NCBI GenBank assembly: GCA_963920525.1
Contig: OY986435.1
Span: forward strand, 224,118,399-224,182,398
Direction of reading: 5' to 3'
Length of the DNA stretch: 64,000 nucleotides
Origin: Dichetophora obliterata
Taxonomy: Eukaryota; Arthropoda; Insecta; Diptera; Sciomyzidae
Shown: positions 11,551 through 23,589 of the stretch, in pieces
How positions within the stretch are numbered: the first letter of the stretch is position 1
Layout: every line of letters begins with the position of its first letter
Made by a program: the position numbers and the translations under genes
Notes under the pieces: model-generated
Seen by the model: only the letters and a program-made list of their open reading frames with translations
The model's database searches: none
Told to the model about the DNA's origin: nothing

Positions 11551-12059
11551 CACACTATCTTTATGAAAAATTACAGTTCTGCATATCCAGAAGAAGTTGT
11601 GTTCTTATAGTTCCTACATCCAAAGAAATATTGCTGTATTTCTAAAAATAGTAGCATTGTTAAATATCTTTTAAAAATTTTCGTTAATATTACCTGATTC
11701 TTGTTAATAAAAAAATGTCTTTAATATAGAGATTTGCCATTTCTCTGAGTTACAATATGCTTGTTATTATGAAGATATGCTTCTCGTTAAATTCTTTGTG
11801 TACTTTTTTTGTATTAATAAAGAAAATATCTTTCAAATAAAAACAATGTTGTCAATCATTGTTTTACTACTTTTTTAATTGAGATTTTTCTCCCTATTTT
11901 CAAAAAAATATTTATGTTCTGTTTTACAATTTACAAAACTGTCTTTAATAAGAACGGTTTTTCTTTGTTTGACAATGCTTGCTCTTTCTCTCTTTTTGTA
12001 TTTAACAACACCTATCTTGTTGCATTAAAAAGCTATCTTTTTGGAGTCAAAAATAAAAG

Positions 12060-12550
12060 ATGTTTTTAAACAGGCACACATATTTTTTTAATGTTACAAC
12101 ATTTTTTTTTGGGTGTAGACATTGTTCTTTAACTATTTCCAATCCTTTTTTCATTAATGCCGTAAGACTGTGGAATGCGTTACCTAGGTTTTTAAGAAAT
12201 ATAACAGGGAGGGGAATCTTCAGGTATTCTGTACTTACTCACTTTTTTTCTTATTAATTTCTTCTATCAGTATTTTCTTAATTTTTTCCTTTATTTCTGT
12301 ACCTTTTTACTATTTGAAACATTGTTAGTTATTGAGGTTTTAATTAATTTTTAATAATTTTTGTCACTACACTTTTGATTTATTTTTAAAATGTTTTAAT
12401 TAATATATTTTTGATAAGAACTGTTAATTTGCTGTTATGTCCAACCAAAATTGTTTGATATCTATCTGTTGTATTGTTAAAGAACATAGTTCTTATTGTA
12501 CTATACTAATGTATACTCAATAAATTCAAATTCAAATTAAAAATTCAAAT
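12060..12550 (+). pseudogene. Non-LTR ORF2 C-terminus and 3' tail
   Basis: The frame 12060-12257 ends with a segment including NAVRLWNALPRFLRNI. This is the RLWNSLP-type C-terminus seen downstream of the reverse transcriptase in Jockey/CR1-like elements. The 3' end at about 12513-12550 is a short AATTCAAATTC-type tandem tail, as found at non-LTR 3' ends. It is probably the continuation of the remnant at 9930-10226, with part lost or unreadable (11551-12059). Confidence 0.6.
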
Positions 12551-14201
12551 AAATATTTTGACTTGAGACCCAGATGTGGAATCTTACAAAGAAAAAGAAA
12601 ACAATGAAGAAGAACATTAAATCAAAATTATAAACAATTGCTTTAACTTATTAATCAAATAGAATTTTTCAGGCGCAAAAGTGAGCTTCCTAAAAAAATT
12701 ATATCTTCAAAACTGAAAAACCTTTTTTAAAAAATACAGTTTTGAAAAGAAGAAAACTTAGGCATGAAATGAAAATGACTTTTTTGCGAAATTTGTAGTT
12801 TTTATATATCCATAATATTTAGAAAATGTTAAAAATTCGGAATAAAAATGCGTTTTTTGAGAAAAATATTAAATTTGCATTAAATCTGAATTCATTTTTA
12901 AAATCAGCAACCCCAAATTAACTATAATGCCAAATTCCATGAAGATTGGACCATTCCTTCCATTTTTGTCCACTTTTTCTATTAGGTCGAACTACTGTGC
13001 GGCGTCCAACGCCACGTTTGATGGCAGTTATATAAATCCTGTTCAGAAGGAGATGCCGCAGAAAGCACTACACGCCACCATGTATCCAAACTCCATTTGC
13101 TTGGAACACCCATACTAACATCGACGACATCGTCCTGCGGCTTACTTTATCTATTTATCTTTCTTTTCGTCTGTATGTGCATAACAGTAAAAGTTTATCG
13201 TACAGCTACTTTACCTTCAGCTACACGCTGGTGATTTACTTGAATTATTTTATAAAGTTTCTCTGTGTTTTTTCTTTTGCGTTTTTATTGTTTATGCATC
13301 CCGCATCCTAGCCAGGTGCTGTTTTGCCAGCTAAGCTAGTTCATAACTCTGCACGTTTTGCCAAGTGGCCATGAATTTTTGATGAGGTTTCACAACTTTC
13401 CGAACACTTCCGGTGCAATGTTGAGCAGGACTGATGGACTCTCTCCTGTGGTGCTGGTGGAAGTTGTTATTCCTTGTGTCACTGGAAAATTGTTGTAGTC
13501 TTTTTTTCGATTTGCATAAAAATTAACTCGTTTATTTGCTTATACACATATTCTGTCGAGCGTTTAGTTAAACGACCTAACATAAATATGTTGATTTGTT
13601 TTTCTAGAACGTTTTACAACTTTACCGGTGTGAATTCTAATGCCCTATGGCCCGGTTTAACAAGATCAGTCAAAAAAACTGTTTATCACGGTTGCCGCTT
13701 GCGTAGTTTCGTAAAAATATTTTAAAAACTAATGTACTTCCATTTGGTACCTTTGGTAACCTTTCCAAATTTTTATACAAAACTTTATTAATATTTATAA
13801 TAATCCATTACTTTGTTTTTGTGAATGTACAAAACTTAACAAATGCATTACATACATATAAAGTAAAAATTACATACTATTAAGAAAATAGCACGGCGTA
13901 ACAGTAAAAACAATTTCGGAGAGAGTGTATCTAGTGTAGTAGCAAAACGTGATTTGGAGTTAAGAAACAACTTTTCGGTAGATATATATAAGAGTGTATC
14001 GAAAATCTGACCCCAATCCCGGTACCAAATTGAATAGTATATAAAAAATCCTTTCGATTGGTATGCATTTTTTGGTCTGAACCAATTTTGGCTACCCTTT
14101 TGAATTTTTGAGCAACTTTTGTGCTGGAGATCCAATAATGGTTGATTTAAAAAGAAAATAAAGCTGATCAATCAATTTCTTGAATATAAAAACATAGCAG
14201 A
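12551..14201. other. No recognised feature
   Basis: AT-rich, with scattered short open frames without family resemblance. Confidence 0.35.
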
Positions 14202-14481
14202 GCAAATTTTCATCCCATTTGACAAATGCTCTAACGAGATTTGACAGGCTTTTCAAAAAGAATCTCGTTATTATTTAATTTATTACAATTTTTTTTTGGT
14301 TTTTTATTTGAAAGTGTTTTACCACCTTTGGGTTTACTTTTGCTTAATGTAAAAGTAAAGTATATTGTGGAACTGTTAGTGTTAACAAAAAAGGACAATT
14401 TTTTTAAAGAACAAGTAGATTCTTTTTGAATAAAACCGTTAAATCTCATTAGAGCATTTGTTGAATGGTATGAAAATTTGC
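14202..14481. mobile_element. 280-bp foldback MITE
   Basis: Bases 14202-14266 (from GCAAATTTTCATCCCATTTG) pair with about 14415-14481 (CAAATGCTCTAACGAGATTT against AAATCTCATTAGAGCATTTG). The centre also folds (TTTACTTTTGCTTAATGTAAAAGTAAA near 14331-14360). Open frames on both strands are mirror images of each other, as expected from the inverted repeat. Confidence 0.7.
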
Positions 14482-14697
14482 AGTTCTAAAGGCACGTACA
14501 CAGAAAACATTTTTGGGGGGGCGGGATTTTAATTTTTTTTATTAAGACTTTTTCCAATTTTTTTTTTTTTGTATAAAATAATCATTATATTACAGTGTCT
14601 AGTCATCTTTTATTTCGGAATAGTGCATTTAAAATTTCTTCCGTGGTTACTTAGCTCTTACAAAGGAGAATGAGTAAGTAACCACTTACAAAGGGTA

Positions 14698-16000
14698 GCC
14701 CTTATTCGAAGCGCCCATCTGGCAACACTGTAACTTTCCGCAGTGATGCCAAATCGACTAATGACATACCGCGTTTGAAGCGTCATTCCAAGCAAATGTT
14801 TACAATGGAACAGTACACGCCACGTGATCGCTCTAAAATTGTTGAAATTAACATTCAACAAAACAAGTCAATAGTGAAAACTCAACGTGCTTTCAAAAAA
14901 ATAAATAAAGTGAAAAGTGCGCCTTCCAAGAAAACAATTTATCGTTTGTATGAAAGATTTACAACTGGTAATACTCTTGGTAACCCAAAGAGGCCAAATA
15001 AAAAGCGACCAAGGCGATCGGATGAGAATATTGCAGCCGTACGAGCCAGTATTGAGCAGTCACCAACAACATCCCAAAATCGCCGTTCTCAGCAGCTCGG
15101 CATTCCCCGATCCACTTTACAACGCATTTTACGTGTTGATTTGAATTTGTTTCCGTACAAAATTCAATTGGTAAACAAATTGTTGCCTACCGATAAGCCA
15201 CGTCGATTGGAATGGGCCCAAAGAGTCATCGAAATGGCTGAAGAAGACGAGCAATTTTGGCATAAAATTATCATGAGCGATGAAGCTCATTTTCAGTTGA
15301 ACGGAACGGTAAACAAACAAAATTGCCGTATTTATGCCACTGAAAATCCACAAGAGATTCAAGAGATACCTCTTCACGATGCAAAAGTCACTGTTTGGTG
15401 CGGCGTTTGTGCTAAAATGCTCATTGGGCTGTTCTTCTTCGAAGATGATAATGGCCACAGAGTTACTGTCAATCAGGAGCGTTATCGCGATATGATAAAC
15501 AATTTTTTCATGCCAATCGTTCGTCGAAAGCGTATCAGGCACTACTGGTTTCAACAAGACGGCGCGCCACCACACACAAGCCGCACTACAATCGATTTTT
15601 TGAAGCAATTGTTCCCTGGACGTTTGATGTCAAAAAATGGTGATTTCGATTGGCCGCCAAGATCACCAGATTTAACGCCTCCAGACTACTTTTTGTGGGG
15701 TTATTTGAAATCAAAGGTTTACGTCAACAAGCCAAAGATCCTAGAAGAGCTGAAAACCAACATCCGTCAAAAAATAACCGCCATTCCCATCGAAATGTTG
15801 AAGAAAACCATGGAAAATGCTGCAAAACGGGCACAATATGTCGTAGAGGCCAATGGCGACCATTTACGAGATATCATATTCAAGAAATAATGTAAGCAAA
15901 TCTACTTGAACCCAATTAAATGATATTTATGACGAACAGACAAAAAATTGTGGTTTCTTTGATTTAGTTAAAAATAAAATGGGCGCTTCGAATATGGCTC
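14698..16000 (+). mobile_element. DD41D (rosa-type) mariner with intact transposase
   Basis: The ends share TTATTCGAAGCGCCCAT (about 14702-14718) and its near-exact inverse ATGGGCGCTTCGAATATGG (15979-15997). TA dinucleotides lie just outside (14696-14697 and about 16004). The single ORF fills the interior. The intact ORF and matching ends suggest recent activity. Confidence 0.8.
14805..15890 (+). CDS. DD41D mariner transposase, intact
   Basis: This 361-residue nuclear DNA-cutting and joining enzyme would move the element by cut and paste. The start at 14805 (MEQYTPRDR) was chosen over the in-frame ATG at 14775 because it aligns residue for residue with the start of the sister copy (MLRYTAPDR) and gives the same length. 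The paired N-terminal helix-turn-helix region spans about residues 1-115. The catalytic region shows SDEAHFQLNGTVNKQNCR, then WFQQDGAPPHTS, then WPPRSPDLTPPDYFLWG. The second and third aspartates are 41 residues apart, defining DD41D. No internal stop or frameshift is present and all three catalytic aspartates are in place. No intron is evident. Confidence 0.88.
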   Translation: MEQYTPRDRSKIVEINIQQNKSIVKTQRAFKKINKVKSAPSKKTIYRLYERFTTGNTLGNPKRPNKKRPRRSDENIAAVRASIEQSPTTSQNRRSQQLGIPRSTLQRILRVDLNLFPYKIQLVNKLLPTDKPRRLEWAQRVIEMAEEDEQFWHKIIMSDEAHFQLNGTVNKQNCRIYATENPQEIQEIPLHDAKVTVWCGVCAKMLIGLFFFEDDNGHRVTVNQERYRDMINNFFMPIVRRKRIRHYWFQQDGAPPHTSRTTIDFLKQLFPGRLMSKNGDFDWPPRSPDLTPPDYFLWGYLKSKVYVNKPKILEELKTNIRQKITAIPIEMLKKTMENAAKRAQYVVEANGDHLRDIIFKK

Positions 16001-16004
16001 CTGT

Positions 16005-19000
16005 ATATAGCCTTTGTTCTCCAGTTTTACTTCTCATGTATGTTTTGAGTCTTCGAAGCAACGAGTGTTCGATTGAATTGACTGAAACCAGCAACGTTGC
16101 AGCAATCTTCAGGAACCGGCTAATTGATGGATATATCATTGCATCGTAAAAATTAAGGCATTCCATAAACGTTACGATTCAAACAAAATATTTGTCAAAA
16201 TCTATATATACACTAAAATATCATCACGTTTAATAATTCAACACAATGCCTCTAATTGCAATGCATGTTTATCATACAAAATTTTAAAAAAATGTTGATG
16301 CAATTTTTTTTAATCACATTTTGTCATATAAAAAAATTTGCATTAAACAAATTTCGTCATAGTAGGAACAAATTTTTGTCAATATGTCGCCCTTTCCACA
16401 TTGAAGTGTAATATCAGTTGCACTGATCATCTACGAAACAAACTTTTTCAACACCATGATTGATTATATAATAAACAATATAGATTCAAGATTTACTTCT
16501 TTTTGTCATCATTTTGAAAATTCTGCTTTCTCTGTGTTATTAATGATTTAAGAGATGTGAAATATCTGCTCTAATATATAACAAAAATAGCTTGAAAGAA
16601 AACCCAAATATTTACATATTAATCCGAATTTTGCTAACAATTCCGGTTCGTATCCGTTGAAAGAAGTTTTTACAAAATTAAAAGTTATTAAAAATTATTT
16701 TGTACAATGGGTTAAGAAAGCTTTCAGCTTTGGTAGTTTCATATATTAAAGCAGATTTATCATATAAACTGAATAACAATACTATTATTAAGGAATTCAG
16801 TGAGGCTTAAAGAAGGAAATTTCTATTTCTCTAATTATTTTCTTTTGTTTTTGCCAAAGAACATAGTTTGCAATCTTATGAATAAAAAGTGACCTTTTGC
16901 AACAGTTTCTTATTTAAAAAAAATCCATCTTTTTGCCCCACCGGAAGGCCTCGCAAAATGTGCCTTGCCCACATACAATTTAAATCTTGCCCCGCCATTG
17001 TCTTCTGTCACTAGTTTTACACATCTTTAAACTGCTTGAATGTGGCAAGGATGGTCGCACGGTTTAAAATTGTTCAATTTTGTCATTTTCACCAACTCTT
17101 CATTGCTGAACCTTGAAGCAAAAACTTTATATACATAACAAGTAAAAACAATATATTAATTTTGAAAAATACTAATGAAATAAGCTTTATATAAATATTT
17201 TAAGTTTGTATAAACCTGTGAAGTAATTTTTTTTTAATAACAATTGGCAATTCAGAATATAATTTAAGTATTGAATTTAATTTGATGCTTAATATTTTTA
17301 CAAGCCTAATAAATCGGGTGCATTTTTGTAAATTGGCAGCACTGCCACTTTATTCATGCGGCATGCTCTTTATGCTGAACGGTTCAATCATGAGCAGATT
17401 CCCACTAGTAAGACTCTGTAAGAAATGAAGTTATAATTTGCCTCCAAAAGTTACTGAGCTCCTTTGTAAGAAGAAAATATAAGGTTATTTAATGAGTTCA
17501 TTTACCACTTGGTTGATTCACGCAAAAAAAAAGGCGACAACCACAATTAGAAAAACACAAATTCGAATAACTATCGGAGTTGAAACTAATTTCGTTTGTT
17601 TTTCTTCAGCACCCTTTTATTTTGTTTCCATGCATAAAAAATGCATAAAAAGAAGTTTCAAAGAAATTGGACTTTATTAACACGTGCCGCCAGGAAGAAA
17701 TTAAAAAAATTATCTGCTACATATGAGAAAAAAAAGATAAAACAGCAATTCCATTTTGAACGTACTGGCGTTATGGAATGACCATCTCCGATTTGGGTGA
17801 AATTTTGCATGGAGCATCACTGAAGGAAATAAAAACTTAATTTAAAGAAAAAAATTCTGGGATTTTTTTTTGGCGCAGTTTCAGGGTACACAAAATTGAC
17901 AAAATCGACAAAAATGTCGAAAATCGTTTTTTACTAGAATTCAAATCTTAACCACTTTTTAACCGAATGTTTAGTTTCGAAAACCGTTGGAAAGGTAATT
18001 AAACGCTCTTTAATTTAAAAATATTTTTTCTTAAATTTTTGGCTGTTGGGGACTACATCCCTTGCGGTAAAACAGTTAAATTCTGTGCTATCTCGAGTGT
18101 ACTTTAGATTCGAATATCCTTCCCACAGGATACAGAAGGATATTCGAATATCCTTCCCACAGGTAGATAAAAATCCAGAGTGTCTCTTGTTTTGGCAAGA
18201 TATTGCTAGTGAAAGTCTGTATTTACTTTTCCTTTAAGACATATGTAGTTTTTCTGAAAAAAAAACAAAGCATTTTGAAATCGTTATTTTTTTACTGTTT
18301 CCTAAAAGACAACTTTGTTCTTGCAGGAGGGAAAGACATCCTTTTTCCTAAATTTTTTTGGGGAGATCTTGACCACCCTATGCAACTTTTGAAACTCTTT
18401 AAAATGTGAAATTCGAAAAAAATTGTGATTCGATACGTCCTAATGTTCATTCAGATACATTGCCTCTGTGTAAACTTCAAGCTCCGAGCGGTACGTGTTA
18501 TTGTTGTAAAAAAAAATGAGGGATTCATTTTTAGACGCTAAGGAACAAAAAATCGTGTGCGCAACAATTTCTAAAGCAAGGAACACCCTGCTGTGTACAA
18601 TTGAAATAGAAACTTGCAACACAACTTGTGTAAATACGGCTTAAGAGTGCGTCGATTAATTATTGCGACAAACTCCCGCCTAAGGCAGAGTCCTGTACCA
18701 TTTAGTTAAATTTAATACAGATCACTTTTTAAACTCATAAATAATTTACTCACGATCGCTTTGTTCACCTAGATGTTACCTTAAATTAATACGTTCAAGG
18801 GTTTGATTACTAACCAAGGATTTTTATCTAGAGTCGTTTTTGCTTTAAGCGTGCCACGCTGTATGTTAAGGCTACACAACCGATTTAATGTAAATGATAA
18901 AAGGAAGGCAATGTTGCCAGTATATTGATTATACGTTAATAACAAAAAAACTGTGTTTTATTTGAAGTTTGAATTTTTTTTTATAATAATTTGTTTCAAT

Positions 19001-19302
19001 ATTTTCTACGACACACCCATTTTTCAATTACATTTCCAATATATTTAGTTTAAGATTGTTATGAACAAATATGCGGAGTGCTATACCAAATATTTGCTCA
19101 CATATTGACCCACATGTGCAAGTTGCAATATGATCGACTCTTTGTTAACACCGCAAGTGACTGCTTGCGCTTAGCCAACATTCGTGATTCATTAATAATT
19201 AATATTTCTTTTGTTGTTTTCAGTCATGCAGTTTTATTGTTTTCATTCATGCTGCACTTTTAAACTTGATCATGAGCACTCACATGTGCACACTGTTTCA
19301 AG
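16005..19302. other. No gene recognised; one short tandem duplication
   Basis: AT-rich, non-coding by eye. A 34-bp-period tandem repeat of ATTCGAATATCCTTCCCACAGG lies at 18108-18163. Confidence 0.4.
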
Positions 19303-19828
19303 GTTTGTTTCAGCGTTGCCAATTTGTGGGTAATTCCTCAAAATTGGAGTGTTTTCAGGTGCCTTTGAGGAATTTTTGAGTGTTTTTATTTTGAGGATTT
19401 TTTGAGGAATTTCGATATTCAGAAAAAATTTAAAACGTTAATTAAATATATGGCGCTGCAAGCTGATTTAATGTCGTGTGTCCACATAAAAATGAATAAT
19501 AAAAAATCTGTTTCTTATTGGCATGCACTGTCAGCCCTGGTATTTTGGTATTCGTTTGACAGCTTTTCGATATACATGTTATTCCGCCACTTAATAGTTA
19601 ATTAGCGCGCTAATAATACAGCTTCATAAATTTTCGTGTGTGTGATGGCCTTTTTTACCCAAGGAATCTTTCTGGCTCAAAACCAATCGAAGATAAATAA
19701 GCTCCTAAAGTAAGCCTGCTGCAAATTTTTGATTTTTTTAGTTTTAATTGATTCAATTAAAAACTGCAGTAAGCTGCCCCATCTGTAAAGCGGACAAAAT
19801 ACAAATTTAACACCCAGTGACTGGAAGT

Positions 19829-21735
19829 TCCAGAGTTCAAAGATTGGCTTACGAAAACCACGGAAAATAAAAATGATTCTGCTTAATGTAAAGTGTGTTA
19901 GCAAAAAATTATTGCGCATAGAATTGATTTCTAAGTCCCGGTTTGTACTCGTCAAGACTTGACGGTCAAGTCTTACCTCTGTGGATGAAAGACGCGGACA
20001 TCAGTGTGAGAGAGGAGGAAGTTCAAAAGGGAATGATCAAGAATTGAATTCAATTCTTGACGAGTATAAACCGGGACTAACATCAAAAACCACAGTGCCA
20101 TTGCACATACTCAGCCGATCGACGAATCTTTACGAAAGAATGCAAAAACCGACATTAAAAGGGCAGAGCTAAAGCTTGTGGGGCTTCTGGCAACAAATTA
20201 ATTACCTTTCCGGCTTGTTGACAGTTTGATTCCAGTCTAAAATCATCTTTTCGTGATCTGGAAATTTTAAAAAGTTTGTCACTTCACCGAAGTAAAGCTA
20301 CAGAGATAATGAAAAATGTCCTTTTAGTCAGCTTTTCCAACGATCTGTTTTCGCAGCTTAAACAAACATATTTTTCTATAATAATACATGAGACAACGGA
20401 TGTAAGTGACATAAAACAATGCGCGTTCACAATAATTTTTTATTATAGTTTGCAAGCTAGAATAAATACAAAATTTTTTTGATATAAGAGAATGCGCATC
20501 TGGAACAGCAGTGCATTTATTTAACTTACTAAAACAGTGTTTCAAAGAGAAAAATATTCCGTTTTATAATTTGGTTGGCTTCGCTGCAGATACATACACC
20601 AAACGTAATGTTTGGTCAATTCAACTCTGTGACAGCTTTATTTAAAAAAGAAACACCTTTTATCGTAACAGTGAAATGCTCTTGCCATATGATACATTTG
20701 GTAGCATCAAAAGCTTCTTTAAAATTGCCAGTGATTATTGAGGATCTTTTGAAAAATTTAGGATCGCATTTAAACTGGAGCTTTTTATGTCAGGAAAAGT
20801 TCAAAAATTTTCAGCATTATTTTCAATTAGAAATTCACAAAATTCTTGTGTTGACAGAGTTTTAGAACAATATGAAGCTTTAAGAGCGTACTTCCGCTTA
20901 GATGTTTTTGAAGATCCATCAAAAATTACCAAGTTTCCTCGGATAAAAAAATTTTTATAGATTTTTTGTCGTACAGTTTAAGTACACTGACTGATTTTAA
21001 TACAATTTTCCAAACAGAGCGGCCTATGCTTTGCAAATTAAAAAGTGAAACTATCCGAGTTCTCAAGACATTATTATCAAACTTTATTGACATTAAAACC
21101 ATTAGGGCGCAGGATGTTTAAACAATTGATTATAAAAATCCCTTATATTTTATTAATACAAAGGAAATTTACATAGAAATTTTGGCGGAGAGTAGCTTAA
21201 AAGAGCTTACAGAAGATAAAAAGTCTATTGCATTTATTGACTGCAGAAATTTTTACATAGAGGCTATTGATCAAATTAAAAAACGGTTTGACTTATCTGA
21301 TACACTATATGAAGTAATTGATATAGTTGACCCAGCTATTGCAAATTCATTTCGATTGAAAACTTTAAGTTTATTTAAATAACGATTTAAATTTGTTGAT
21401 ATCAACCTACAAGATATCGATAACGAATGGAGGAAGCACGCATTGTTAGATCACAAAAGTCTAAATATTGATTGTTTATTGGATTCAGATTGTTACTGGA
21501 ATAAGGTATTTGAATTGCAAAATTCCGTTGGATCACTTAAATTCCCTAACTTGAAGAAAGAAATTACATATCTGTTGATACTTCCTTTTTCAAACGTATA
21601 AGTAGAGCGTTTATTTAGTAATTTAGTAATTTAAAACTTTGTAAGACTCATTCGCGAAATAGATTAAGTTCCGATATGGTCGCTATTGTTTACAAAACAA
21701 GGCATAAACAAGAATGGTGGAAATTTATTTGAGCC
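19829..21735 (+). pseudogene. Dead hAT transposase with BED finger
   Basis: Many stops and frameshifts are present, but the order of domains is preserved. There is a BED-type finger fragment (FKDWLTKTT then CKVC, about 19831-19900). Next comes a hAT N-terminal stretch with RAELKLVGLLATN (about 20160-20200). The catalytic region reads IIIHETTDVSDIKQ (about 20370-20420) and VGFAADTYT (about 20570-20600), followed by VTVKCSCHMIHLVASKAS (about 20660-20720). A C-terminal dimerisation motif VERLFSNL lies at about 21603. An inserted inverted-repeat element at 19934-20078 splits the finger from the rest. It would have been the transposase of the surrounding hAT. Confidence 0.8.
19934..20078. mobile_element. 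145-bp MITE inside the hAT
   Basis: Starts AGTCCCGGTTTGTACTCGTC and ends with the near-exact inverse GACGAGTATAAACCGGGACT. It interrupts the reading of the hAT transposase between the BED finger and the next recognisable block. It is therefore younger than the hAT insertion. Confidence 0.75.
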
Positions 21736-22239
21736 AAAAGAGCAAATGTATCCATTAAAATGGAACACTTAAAATTTTTATTTGTCTTTTATAAAAAAAA
21801 CTTTTATACACAAATCTTATACACAAATCTTATCCAAAAATCTCTGTACCATTTAACGAACTTGTATCACACATTTGAGTGAAATAAAAATTTTCAAATA
21901 CATATATATGTATATGTTAATATTTTTTTAAACAGTATTGCAAGTCTTAAATTGTTTTTATTGACACGGCAGCAACATTATAATTTTGAGGATTTTACTT
22001 AAAAATTGAGGATTTATTTTGAATTTTTGAGGAATTTTAAAATATTTTGTTGGCAACACTGGTTTGTTTATGTTACTGACCTTGTTTGTGACTAGGTGGT
22101 ATGTTTATTATATTCTTATTTGTTAGTTTATTTGTTTTTTATTGAGCAAATTTGCAGTTTGGTGCACGATAATAAAAAAATTATAGGTCATTGCTCTAAA
22201 CATGACTGCAATAAGTAAAAAATATAAGTTTAAGCTACT

Positions 22240-23585
22240 CTTAAAAAACACATAGCTCTCATACCTCTATATGTCCAAGGTCTCCTGTCATCGCATAATT
22301 AAATACTGTAAAGGGATCGAAGAAACCTGAGGGGCATCTAGGCTTTGCAAGACTCTTGCTGGCACAACATACACACTGGCTATCTCAGCACTGGCTATCT
22401 CAAAAGGTCAGGTGACACAACGACAATGCGTAGTGAGGAGTATCTTAACAACTGCTTATCTTTAGCTTTTACAGCATGAAAATGGGCGATAAACAGTTCC
22501 CAACCCTAATTACTACTATGGCCTGATGGTGTTTACCCTGTAGAAATACAAAAGACTGTGGACTATATTCTGCTATGGCTTCGTATTATATTCAATAATT
22601 CACGTATGGTTCCAATCAATTCCTCTAAATAATGTAGCCCTTTCCTTTCAGGTCAAAGACCAAAAGTTGTTTGTATAATGCGTGTGCCTTGGTTTTTTGA
22701 TCTTTTTTAAAATATTAAAAAGAATCTGTATGTTCGCTGCAACATCGACTCTGCACTCTTATCGACATCACAACATGCATATAACAAAGAAAGGTCCGTG
22801 GAAACAGCTCTACACTAACTGATCTGGCATTTTGAAAGATCTTTCCTGCATAATGAAATTACCTTAGTTGCTTTCCTAGACCTATATGCATTTTCAATAA
22901 CGTCACGCCACAATCTATATGACTCGAGTTGCTTAGGAAAGGTGTGAATAAAATGCTTGATCTAATAGATAAGCTACTCAACGGCAGGGTAGTCTTATCA
23001 GAACTGGGTGCATAAGCGCCGCGTAAGATCAGTGACAAGGGGCAGTCTTCACTCCTGTGACGCACTGCTGTGTCTAGAAGGGTAGGGCTGTGTAGTGGCA
23101 GCATACACCAACGACCTAGCAGTTGCAGTCAGAGTTAAATTTCACAATACTATTTGTGATGTTATGCAAAGCGCTATTTGCCCAGAACCAAACGAGCATT
23201 CCGTAAGCAAATGTCAAATTGCTGCTCAAAGTGTACACCAGATCTAAGGTCAACTTAAGATGGGCTAAGCTCTCAACCTGTGGAAAAACAAGGCTTATCT
23301 TACCTTAAGTGATTGAGAGCCCTTCTCTAGTTGGGAAAACTGGAAATAGCCAAGTAAGTAGCCATTACCATAGGACACTGCTTAATAGGCAGACATGCCT
23401 GTAGACTAGGAGACATCGCAAATGACTTCTGCAGAAGCTGCAGGGACGAGGATGAGGAACAAACCATCTCCCACCTTCTATTTTCATGTTCCGCACTCGT
23501 TAGAAGAAGGCATAAATTTCTGGGGTCGTTCTTCTGCCCTGAGCTTGACGACCTGTCAGGGGCGAGCATCAAACGTTTTACCATG
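22240..23585 (+). pseudogene. Decayed non-LTR retrotransposon (RT to C-terminal zinc motif)
   Basis: Plus-strand fragments in order: VETALH followed by NEITLVAFLDLYAF (about 22800-22895, reverse transcriptase), a GSLQGGVFTP block (about 23030-23060), and a C-terminal region with GHCLIGRHACRLGD and CRSCRDEDEEQTISHLLFSC (about 23365-23490). The last is the RNase H tail plus CCHC-like motif of LOA/Jockey-type insect elements. Minus-strand open frames here are shadows. It is heavily mutated. Confidence 0.7.
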
Positions 23586-23589
23586 TGTC

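Larger units (their letters stand above)
19303..22069 (+). mobile_element. hAT element with 8-bp target duplication
   Basis: The element (19311-22061, 2751 bp) starts CAGCGTTGCCAA and ends TTGGCAACACTG, so the terminal inverted repeats match 11 of 12. It is flanked by identical GTTTGTTT at 19303-19310 and 22062-22069. The 8-bp duplication and CAG-type ends are the hAT hallmarks. The transposase inside is decayed, so the element is non-autonomous now. Confidence 0.88.

Noticed and set aside
15129..15608. 159-codon minus-strand frame
   Set aside because: Antisense shadow of the intact DD41D transposase.
22859..23584. Two minus-strand frames of 81 and 85 codons
   Set aside because: Antisense to a plus-strand non-LTR remnant with recognisable motifs.
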